From contig NC_088644.1 in assembly GCF_964019385.1 (NCBI RefSeq), positions 36,319,706 to 36,383,705 on the forward strand: DNA of 64,000 nt, written 5' to 3'. The DNA comes from Sycon ciliatum. Taxonomy: Eukaryota; Porifera; Calcarea; Leucosolenida; Sycettidae. The notes under the pieces were generated by a model. The model was not told the origin of the DNA. It did no database searches and worked only from the letters and a program-made list of their open reading frames with translations. Positions 50,801-61,069 of the stretch are shown piece after piece (position 1 is the stretch's first letter; each line of letters opens with the position of its first letter). Made by a program: the position numbers and the translations under genes.

Positions 50801-51550
50801 CTGGGTGCCGCATGAGCCTTGGCCCTGCTTTCGGCACGGGGTCGGATTTCTTTGGCCACGACTGTGACTTGTGAACAGTGCAACGCAGAGGGTCTTAACC
50901 GGGGCATGGTTGTCGTCGAGGTCAGTTCTTGCCCGACCAACCGATATGGGCCCGCGGCTGATCACTTATCCAAACAGGAGTCATGAGGTGTTCGGACAAT
51001 GACACGCGAGCATTTTTCTTTTTTCTTTTTTTTTAAATTTCGGCCAGCATGCCTAGACTGCATGCATGTACCGCCTTCCTGTTGGGGCCCAGGAGGTTAG
51101 ACATGGCCAAGTCAGTTTTTAGTTAGTTGCTATACAGGGATGTGAGGCCGCCTCTCGACACCGGGAGTACAGGTCGCTCGACTCGACTCTATCGATCTAC
51201 TGAATGACACTGACCCACACCTGACCTGGTGAGCTGCATCATGTTGATCATTCAGATGCACGCAGGCGTGCGACACGAGCATTGCAATGCACGGAAATGG
51301 CATCATGACTGTTCGCGCGGCGGTGCTAGCGAGTAACGAGGCCGTGGTAAAACTTGTGACCCCGCAGTATTGCCTACCTGATTGAGTCGGAGTCAATAGC
51401 ATTTGACAATTGTTTCACCACAATTTCATTCTCTCCAACGCTCAGCTCCACCTTCACTTCTCTAGTCACGTCAGCTCTGTCCAGGTACACGACCACTTCG
51501 GACACAGGACATTTGGAAACGTCCAGCTCTTTCTTCGCTGGGCCGGACAT
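41891..51550 (-). CDS. DUF4140/DUF4139 (MuiA / F37C4.5-like) protein, copy B
   Basis: Ten exons: 51550-51378, 50034-49662, 49073-48850, 48366-48237, 48010-47648, 47047-46970, 45140-44979, 44576-44468, 43853-43729, 42076-41891. They encode about 640 residues with the same exon order and phases as copy A, and six exons have identical lengths. DUF4140 (CPVSEVVVYLDRADVTREV), a coiled coil and DUF4139 (GWQPQYDLRVFSKDHLLK) are all present. Exon 2 is 33 residues longer than in A, a Lys-rich insertion. Exon 5 replaces the acidic helix of A with a Ser/Arg stretch, an acidic run (DDEEDDDW) and six prolines. I chose the ATG at 51550; an in-frame ATG at 51664 would add 38 residues. Intron 2 seems to use a GC donor (CGG|GCAAGT). 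It is a tandem duplicate of copy A. Confidence 0.9.
42838..43443. mobile_element. piggyBac-like MITE, 606 bases, TTAA target
   Basis: Flanked by TTAA (42834-42837 and 43444-43447). It starts CCCTTTATGTACAGTG and ends CAGTACATAAAGGG, an inverted repeat of about 13 bases. TTAA targets with CCC ends are characteristic of piggyBac. A 79-residue plus-strand frame inside has no family resemblance. Confidence 0.85.
45711..45781 (+). mobile_element. 5'-truncated SINE 3' end
   Basis: About 70 bases matching the 3' part of the SINE at 62408-62712, from CTGCCGCTAGGGTTTACCG through GTTCCCTTCGGGAACGGACA to GATAATTTACT, followed by a T-rich tract. Confidence 0.75.
45782..46680. other. intron segment of DUF4139 copy B, nothing recognised
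   Basis: AT-rich sequence between exons 7 and 6 of copy B, with no coding homology or clear repeat termini. Confidence 0.5.
48651..48842. mobile_element. pogo/Tigger-like MITE next to a splice donor
   Basis: A 192-base element with ends CAGTCGACT and, from the other strand, CAGTCAACT, flanked by TA on both sides (48649-48650 and 48843-48844). It begins 8 bases into intron 3 of DUF4139 copy B, after the donor GTAAATA. Confidence 0.75.
49290..49640. repeat. duplicated segment downstream of DUF4139-B exon 2
   Basis: Two direct copies about 190 bases apart share GAGAG(A/C)GGCCAA, CAACGGCATGTCCATCAAC, TGCAGGGTCCAGGCATGCA and GGCAGTCCGTA. The second copy runs to within a few dozen bases of exon 2. 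Confidence 0.7.
51420..51516 (-). other. 97-base tract identical to 40536-40632
   Basis: Exon 1 of DUF4139 copy B. See the partner entry for copy A. Confidence 0.9.
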
Positions 51551-52266
51551 CACGGATGAGTTACTATGGGCTTTATCGCAAAGCCCTCCGAGTTTCAGTC
51601 CTAATAATAAACTGGCAAGGAAACCCTGAAAAAGACAGTAGTCAGTAGTCTCAATATCATTCATGTAGTGTAGAGCCTAGACTAGTCTAGAGGGCCAGGG
51701 CCGAGTCTTCATCATTAATTTTTTTCATGGACTTTGCCGCTAGCTAGCTAGCTGCCAGCATGCAGTGATCAAACACAACTTTTTTTAAATTTTGTCTGTC
51801 CTCCAACAAGGCATTAATTTTTTATGTAGAATATTTTGTATGACTTGGTTGAAGCTTGTCAGCTAGCTATCAGTATCACAACTCCGCATTGTGAATTTGT
51901 GTGCATGTGCCAGTGCAGTGTACTAGTAGTATAATTATTATTATTATTATACACTTTACACTTTAATGTCAACGGCCGGTGTGGTATGTCACTGCCAGTG
52001 TTAGCACGTGCACTGCCGCTGTGCGTAAATCTACTGACTGTCTGTACACGTGTATGCTATGGACTATGCCATGGTAGATCATTCTAATGGAGAGTCTTTT
52101 CATCTACATACATGTAATGACTGTCATTGAAATTGCATTTAAAAAGTTTATTTTAATACGGTACTAGGCGAGTTTCAATGAAAACTAAATCCATAGCTTA
52201 CCATACGCACGCACACATGAGTGTACGTGTGCTCCTCCTCTCCCCCCCCCCCCCCCCCCCCCCCCA

Positions 52267-52298
<32 letters not shown>

Positions 52299-52703
52299 AC
52301 ACTGAGTCTTTATAAAGGAAATATTTCGTAAACTGACCAATCTGGCAGCAAGGGGAAGGAACTAGGGTGGCAATGCATGAAAATGGATAGGGCAATACGA
52401 TTAGACTGGCTGATAACTGTCCAGCAGTCAGCTCATATACGAAAAGATCCTGCTCACAATCAAGACACTGACAAGGACATAACCAAAGACTAGAAAGTAG
52501 AATCTGCCAAGGCACCACAGGCATGTTGGCAAAGTCAGAGCAGAAGTCACCAAAGATGTGATGCTGGCATATATTTTTCTACTTGTCAAAGTACAAATTT
52601 AATAAAAATCACGCAACTACACACTAAAATCCAGGGAGAGCCGATCATCAGATCTGCCTGCCCGAGCAACGTGCCTCTGAAAGCACTACGCCGAGGCAAG
52701 CCA
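51551..52703. other. spacer between DUF4139 copy B and the GH3 gene
   Basis: The spacer holds the promoter side of copy B and the GH3 3' flank. A poly-C run plus (CA)n lies at 52235-52302. No coding homology was seen. Confidence 0.5.
52235..52302 (+). repeat. poly-C then (CA)n microsatellite
   Basis: About 25-30 C residues followed by CA repeats, in the spacer downstream of the GH3 stop codon. The Gly-rich minus-strand frame is an artefact. Confidence 0.9.
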
Positions 52704-55700
52704 TTAGAAGGTGGCCTTACAGCCGATGCATCTGGGAGCGCCGGAGCATTGCGACACGGGTGTAGGAGCTGTACCCGTGATGGTGAGGGTCATCTGCTGC
52801 ATGTCCGCCTTGGTAGCAGGTGTAGGGGCATGAGGACTGCCATAGATCACATACACCCCTGGGTACACGGTATCTATTCCATTCTCATCCACCACCGACA
52901 GGCTAAAAGACATGCAAAAAGTATATATGAAAATAATATCACGGATTCGCATATTGGGCGGGTCAAGAACCACTTTTCCGCTACCACGGGATGCCATCAA
53001 CCCACTATCAGGCTAAAAGACATGAAATTAAGAATGTAAACGCGCTCATCAGTGGTCACAACGAAAACGCTTGAATCGTATCTCGACTGTTGCTTTGTGA
53101 CTGCTGATGACTCGCGGCGTGTTTACATTCTTAATTTCAATACTACCGTCTTCGTCGCCTCGATTATTTATAAAGTAAATCCAACATAACTTTCATAACG
53201 CAGAGTAGTGTAGTTCGTACAAGGAAAGGAACGAGTCTAGGTACAAGCAAAGTATGCAAAGAGCTTCAAAGCCATAGCATACACTCTTTGTTCATGTTCT
53301 TGCATCATCTCCCCCAATCCCATCTACCGCTCCCTTGGCTCCACCAATGCTCGTGACTAGACAGAATCTCTCCTGGACATTCCACCCTACCTCAAACGTA
53401 TTTGGACAATGAAACTTTCAATTAAATATCATCAGGAAGAAAAACAATTCCAAAGAGGGCGTTCTACTGTCCAACACTCCTTGTGCAATTGCCATGTCAC
53501 TGGGGGCCACTACTTACTCGAGAGCTGACAATGAGAAAGTCGCAGTAGCCTTTGCTCCTGGAGCCACAGGTACACGCTTGAAGCCACGCAGAGACCAGAG
53601 AGGAGGCTGGAACGCTTTGGACAAGCCTCGAGGTGGTGCAACATACACTTGAATAACCTTTGAAAAGAGTTCAAAACAGGTAATCGCAGGTGAGCAAACA
53701 GAGGTCAGGGCCGATAACCCCAGAGCACTCCTAACGTAGTTGCAACCAAGTAAAATGAAATATGCCTGGATTTTATCACTGTTATAAGAACTTATGACGC
53801 ATTGGTCAATTTATCACCACACCAACATGCTTAGCTATGCAACACTCTGCCACGCTGTGGACAGTAACATCCATACCTCAGTGACATTGCGGTGTCCACT
53901 GTTCATAATTCCAACCGTGACTTCCACCGGTTTGCAAGCCTGGACGAACAAACAAAACGGAGGGAAATCATCACAAATATGGTTAGCCTCGAACCCATGC
54001 TCCATTGTCATGACTATCGGTTGGATAAATCGAGCACGAGGATACAGGTAGCGATGGGTAATACAGGAGCTGTGACGACAATGATAATTGAATTACCTCA
54101 TTGATAACAGTAACTGGAAACAACGTTTGACTGGATTTTTTGGTACATCGCTCGGCGTCTCCTCATGCTGAACTTACACCACTATCATTGACATTACCAG
54201 CTATCCCCTTTAATCCTCCGTCCAGTTCTCAAAGCAGGATTAGATGTCCAGAAGGATGGGACCCCCTACCTCCGCCACTACAGTCAGGTACATGTACTTA
54301 CAGCGACCGACGTCGGTGAGACGACAATGGTGGTGTAGTTAATCGTACTGTAGGTCAAGCCAAAGCCGAACGGGAACAGTGGCTCTCCAGTGTAATACCT
54401 GGCAAGTGAGCAAGGAACACAAGGAACACAGGAGCATGAAAAGCACATACAGGTAGCACATGAACACAGGGTTTGGAGTTCACACTGGGCCTAGATTCTA
54501 AAAAAAAAAAAAGGAACAGCTATTATCAAGTACACTGTTGTGTTCGACTTGTTTTATTCAAAAAAACCCATTTAAGTGAATAATAGCAAGAAGGTACAAG
54601 AGAAGAGCTAGAGAGAAAAGGGGAACCAAGGAGGAGTGCAGGTAGAAAAGGAAAAGTCACTTGAAAGATTAGAACATTGAAAGGATTGGTCACGCAATAC
54701 GGTTACACAGTACACTATTGTAGAATGATGTAGCAGTAATATCGGGTTTAAAAAAAAATGTCTAACAAGTAGGATTCCGTTCAGGCATGATGTGTTAGTA
54801 AGTGTACAGATGGGAAGCAGGTGGTTATGCATTTCTGTGTTATCCATTCCCGAGTCCGGGCGTGCAGGAGCTAAACAGTGTGTGCCCAACGCAGACCAGA
54901 CCCTGCACAACGCCGGCTTTGCTTTCTTACTTGTAAGTGCGGCCCGGTGCTGCAGTCATGCTGTAGTCTGTTGCGTTGGGCAGCTCAGCTGACGATGTCA
55001 CGGTCATGACTGGCATACGCCCGCTGGGACTGAATTTGCCTGCAACCGGGCAGAAATCAACATGAGAGTGTGAAGAAACTGTTTCGAATGGTAAGATATG
55101 AAGGATGCTGATGGTAGCCCTTTTTTTGAACCTACGAGCTCGTACTCCAAAACACCTCAATAGCCTAAGCTCTCTTATACAGCTTGCCTCTAATGCCCTC
55201 AAAGTTCAGAAAATACACTCTCCAAACAAGTCTGGCACCGTATGTGCTCTACCCTGCATCACAGACGTCACAATCATACATCATGCTACCAACCCCGGTG
55301 TGTGGGACCGAGAATGCTAACTGGGATACCGGCGGTGCACCGAGCACTTATTCAGCCTTTCACACAGTTCATACTGGATTGCAGTAGTACATTCTAGTAC
55401 ATTCTAGTACATTTCCTGCTCAGCCAGCTTCTACCGTAAACTACTGAAAGCTAACATCTCTTCCACAGCCCTGACAAAAGTTGAAATTGGTGTTGAAAAA
55501 AATATTCAAAATAGCATTAAAGGTGGGAACACAAGTGGTCTTCAACTTGCACAGCAATTGGATTGACCACAGGAGACACAGATGCACACTAAAGAATCTA
55601 TTTACGAAAAGCCGTAGGAGAAAAGGAACGTCACCCTTACCGAATATAGCTTCAGCAACTGCCGTTCCACCGAGGGCACCGGGATACCAGACTTCCATGA

Positions 55701-58700
55701 TGGCATGCACATGATCTTTAGCCCAGGGGATACTAAACCAGCGGGTGCAAAAAAAGAAAGAAAAATGGATGGGTCTCTGCGAAACTGTATCTGCAAGCGA
55801 CGATACGATGATGCATGCAATAGTACCATAAATCATCGGTACTAGGAGTGAGAACCAAGCATATTGATATGCGGCAATAGTCTTAGGACTGCTTTGTTGT
55901 CTGAGGATTGGCAGCTAGCCATGAAACTCTGAGTTACAGCTTAATCCAGCCTAGTTACACTGCTAACTCGTGTAGGACTGCATTATATAACTATTTACCA
56001 TCTCAGTCCATTCGATTCGCAAGTAAGCTAGCTTCCTTGATAATCGGAGCCAGAGCAGAGTCTGAGTGCCACATGTGATGCAATTGCAGGAGACCCTCTG
56101 CCACCATGCCAGGACACCATACATGGCAGTTAGAGGACAATGATTTCTTTGCTGCGAACATAAATGTCTAGGGCTTCTGATTCACTGGTCAGATCAAAAT
56201 TCCTTTTAAAACTGGAAACATGCGTTTCAAACGACATACCTGAGTGGCCCACCATTCATAAGAACCAGAATGACAGGCTTGGCAGTTTTAATAACGAATT
56301 CAAGCTGCGCAGAAAGCAGATAACAGGTCGAAGGAAGCAGGGAAAACGCATCATACACATTTCGATACTTGCAGAAGGACAGCAGCTTGAAATTTAAAAT
56401 CTGCCTTTAAAATGAATACCCCAGATGGTTCCCAGCAGACTTAGAAAGCCATGCCTCACATCGTGGCTCTGTGTTCAGGTAGTATACGTATCTACAACTT
56501 GATCGAGCGCGAATGACTTTCATAGAAGCAACTCGCCAAGAAGACAGCAGATATAGTGCAGTCCTACAACAACTTTCATTGTGACTTACCAGAGTGAGCT
56601 GGCAACCTGGAAGGTCCAGAACGTCAATGTCCGTTGAGCCACAGTTGATCTTAGAACGGTCATGACCTTCTCCCTCTTGGTGACCAGACAGTCCCAGTAC
56701 CATGATCACAACCTGTTGTTAGAAAGAGAGAAACAACCATAGACAGAGTTCGGGTCAAATGAAAAACCTATTGGCTATTACTACTATGAATTGACGGACT
56801 GATTGAAGATGGCAATGACGGGTTTGAGTTTGTTGATGAGAGAAAACACAGAGAGAACACCAAGGGAGGGAACAAGAAAAGAGCAAAATTGGTCAAAGGA
56901 GAGAGAGACTACACAATAGGAGAGAGTGAGAGAGCCTTGCAGCCTGCGTGGTGGCCGGGGGTGCGCCAGCAGCGGTGGCACGCTCTTAGCTTCAATTAAC
57001 GTCACTCTGATCCTGAAACCTTGATGCATCCAGCAGCCTCCACACCAGATATTCCCTCTGAACGCTAGCGCTGAGTGCAAAGTAATAGTCCACACACGCT
57101 GAATTTTGGTTGGCTGTTCCCGTGACAACACCCTTGAAAAGTGCAATACATCCATCCACATGTACAGTACCCACGCGGGCGCTTTGCCCGTACTTACGTC
57201 AGATTGCAACACAGCAGACACTGCTTCTTTGAACTGGCTCTCGTCTGTGCATGATGTATCTTTACAGCCTGCAACGTCAGCCACTTCAGCATGGGATTCA
57301 TCAGCCTCGAGGAAGTTCTAGCACACAAAATATAATAATTATACAGTTTTGATTTGATCAGAGTGCAGTAACTGCACTGGAATTCCATGTAGCATTTAGC
57401 CAACAGGCTAAAATACAAGTAATATCACTGCTCAACTAGAGTACAAGAGATTCCATGACCATGTATGGTATGAAGCAGAAATAGATCATGTGACATTCCA
57501 CCGTTTCATTTCATTTTGTTTTATTTGATTGATTTTCCAAACCCGGAAACCTCAAGGATAAAAGTACATGTACTTGTGTATGTGCAAAATGGAGATGGCA
57601 CAACGGTGTGCTTTCATTCTCTTGAAGACGTCTCAGAGTTCCCATTTTAGCCAGATTCTGTACGTCTCACCTCCCCTTCTTATTTCCATCATATCAACTA
57701 TTTTCATCACCTTGTGAGAACCGGCCGTCACAGCAAGCGAGAAGGCATAGAAATGCCTGTTCATTTTGGTGACGTCAAATAAATATAAACAAACAAACAA
57801 GACAAGACACGGCACTAGTTTTACCTTGATACCATCCAGAATGGACACTTGGTCCTCTGCATTTCCCTCGTAGTTGCCCATTTGGGTTTTAGCAGCATCT
57901 ATGTTGGGGCCTGCGAAAGAGTAGGAAAGCACAATAATATTCGCTGGATAATACTTGCAGGCGAGAACCCCGGTTCGAGTTCTATTGGTTACACGGTCAA
58001 TTCAATTTCTCTTCAAACGTTTGCCATTAGTTCCGTTACAATTTCCTTACTAATTAAAGCCACGGTGTAGTTCGAAGTATTTCATTACTTCTGTAGAGGA
58101 ACAGGCAATGCTGAGACAATAATTGTAAAATAGTAATAGTAACGGAATCACGGCCATTCCGTGCCCCGGGACGCAGGTCACACAAGACACGTACTTGTTT
58201 GTTTCCACTATCATAAATGGATAAGATAAGATGCCAGGTCATTGAATGTCTCAGTACCCCTGTCAGTTTAGTGCCTTGCTGTCGCACACTATTTAAAAGT
58301 ATATATTATCACGTTACCTTGGTGGACTGTTAGTCATAACTCGTAACCAGGGAGTCGTAAAATACCGGGAGGCGACACGAGATGCACAGCCGCGTCGGAT
58401 GATTGACTCAGCTCGGGCACGAGTGCTGAGGGAAAATATAGAATCCCCATGAGGTCGAAGCGGCGCAGGTCATGCACAAAGGACGCGTTCGCTGTTTGGT
58501 CCCAAAAATCCAAAAAATAATCCTGCTCCCAAGGAATCGTCCGAGTGTCAGCAGTTGATTTGGTGATTCTAAGTTTGTGCCTTGACGGGGTAAAGGATTG
58601 TGGAGCTTGACAGAGATGCCTGCCAAAGTGATGAGTCCACCGTGGAAGATGTAGATGACGCCACGTATCCACTTGGTGACCTGAGTTGTGGAGATGTTCA

Positions 58701-60987
58701 GCTGTGGACTACTGGTGAGATTCTCTCGTCTGCATTTTTTGGTCTCGTCTTGTCCTTGTGAACACGAATGTATAATCTGTAGCATACTAAGCGCCCCAAA
58801 CTCACCCGAAAAATGGGAGTCTGCCCACGGTGCATTGTCTGTTCACTATGACATGTGACAGTGTTGAAACTGTGACAGGATATTATTTTATTCATGTCCT
58901 GAAAATTACGTGTGTACCTAGTATGTAAATTGTTGACATTATATGTAAACCTCCGCCCTCAACCCTTGCTTTGCCTATGTGCAGATCCATGTAAGAGTGG
59001 CAGTGCCACCATGGTGTACAGGCCTATGGAAGGTGAAATAATCCATGGAATTTGCGAACTGCTGACAATGAGACAGGCGAGTGTTACTGATGCGATGGAG
59101 TCATTCCTGCATATTATCAGGACACAGTTACACAAGGCATCAGGTTTTGGAAATCTGCTACGTCAGGAAGTGTGCCAGCTGAAGGCATGCAATGGTGCTG
59201 GCATTTTGCAAGCATGGCAACAAGTGCTCTCCAGCATCTCAACAGCTTTTCCCAAAGTGAAGCTCTGTATAAGACACAATATGACACAGCTAAAAACAAC
59301 TGAAGCAGTGAAATGTGAATGTTGCACGAGCATGCGTGTGTGTGTGTATGTGTGTGTGTGTGTGTGTGTATATGTGTGCGGCTGTGCCAAAGCCTAGAGT
59401 GTTCATTTGCGGCTGTGGCAGGGACTTCCGTCGGCCCAATGATCTAACCCGCCACAGGAAATACTGCAACTCCTGATGCTATCATTGCACGGAGCAATGG
59501 GCATCCAAAGGTCCAAAGGTGTATGTGTGTTGTGCATTGGTGGTCGATTCACATGGCTTTGCCAGTTGTGTGGATTATACAGTTATCTGGTGCAAGTCTT
59601 GATCTGTCTCATTCAGATCTTGTTCGCTATCGTTGCTATAAGAGAAAATCTGTGGGTGCACATCCAGTGCATTTGCAGACTTGCGTTCTTCTCTTGCGAC
59701 GGGCGTATGCATGGTATGTGTGTGCGTGCGTGTGTGTGTATGCTTCTGTGATAAGTGGATCAAGCAGTATACAGGGTATTCACGGGTATTCGCCTTGAGT
59801 GCATTTGCCGATAGTGTGACTTTCGTCGCAGAGAACTTTGCTCAGTCGGTCAGGCGACTCGGCCTTACGTTTCCTGAAGGCAATGTGTTCAGAACACAGT
59901 TATTTCAAGTATGAACAGCTATGAACAGTTAAGAAATGACAAATATTGTGTGTAGTTCATGGACCATAATGTGAAACACTTTGAATGCAGAAGAATGAGG
60001 ATAGTGGCATCAAATGCTGCATGGATTCTGTTTGATATGCTACTTTTTTCCCTTCCATGGAAAGGTGAGTGCATCATCGATCTTCATCTCGAAACTTCAC
60101 ACAAACCGAGAATGGAACTTGGACAACATGAAGGGGCCATGGGCATGGTGTGTTTAGTGAAGAACTATTCCGAAAACAGGGTGTCATTCGCACTTACTCA
60201 ATTCAAATTTGAGTATATTTCGGGAATAACTTACCTTGACATTCCGTCGTCTCCAAAGCAGTGAACTTCCCAAAAAAAATTAAAAGCCACGGCTCAACCT
60301 AAGGTAATGCGTGGTACGTATCAGAAACAACCAGCTTTCGCTCTGGAGATCCAGAATAGGCCTCGAAGCATAGCAAAAACAATTGAGAAAAAGAAGATGA
60401 CGACGACGTTTCAATCACGCATCAAATTTCGCGGGTCGAGTGCAGCAATCCTCGGATCGTGAAATGTGTGGCGTGTCGCCTCCCGGTATTTTATGACTCC
60501 CTGCTCGTAACCTATTGGTCTTTTCTCTTTACTTTGAATAAGATAATGTGTGCGCTCATGTCACAAGCATACCAGCAGAGGTTGTGTTCCAGAACATTCT
60601 GTAGAAGAGACCGGGCAGGATACACTGCACTTACCAATCACAGCAAAGCGATGTGCAGTGGTGCTCAGTGGGAGCAACTTAGCATCATTCTGAATGCAAC
60701 CAACACAGTACCAGAATTCACAGGTCGCATAGTAAATCCACAAGTTGTGAAGGCACTTCCATGTACAATGCATGTACCGGGATCATAAATCAAGTACGGT
60801 AGGACATGAAATTTAAACATTTAAGTACGAGCAATACACATAGCACTACGCGTCTGATCAAGTCAGCGTAAGTGATCAAGGCAATGCTCGGACAACTGAT
60901 ACCACACACACATACACACATATGCACACACACGCTCGCATGTGCACGCATGCATACACACACAGTCACACGCACAGTCACACGCAC

Positions 60988-61069
<82 letters not shown>

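Larger units (their letters stand above)
58348..60503. mobile_element. hAT-type transposon, 2156 bases, with zinc-finger cargo and no recognised transposase
   Basis: Terminal inverted repeats of about 32 bases with one mismatch start CAGGGAGTCGTAAAATACC. Perfect 8-base duplications CTCGTAAC lie at 58340-58347 and 60504-60511, which is the hAT signature. It sits in the GH3 intron between exons 60689-60635 and 57910-57825. Plus-strand frames include a 161-residue frame (58912-59397), a short zinc-finger frame and a 101-residue frame (59959-60264). None matches a hAT transposase, so it is non-autonomous or encodes something I do not recognise. Confidence 0.85.

Noticed and set aside
58408..58785. 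125-residue minus-strand frame in the hAT-type element
   Set aside because: No family resemblance, no matching downstream frame, and it overlaps the terminal region of the element.
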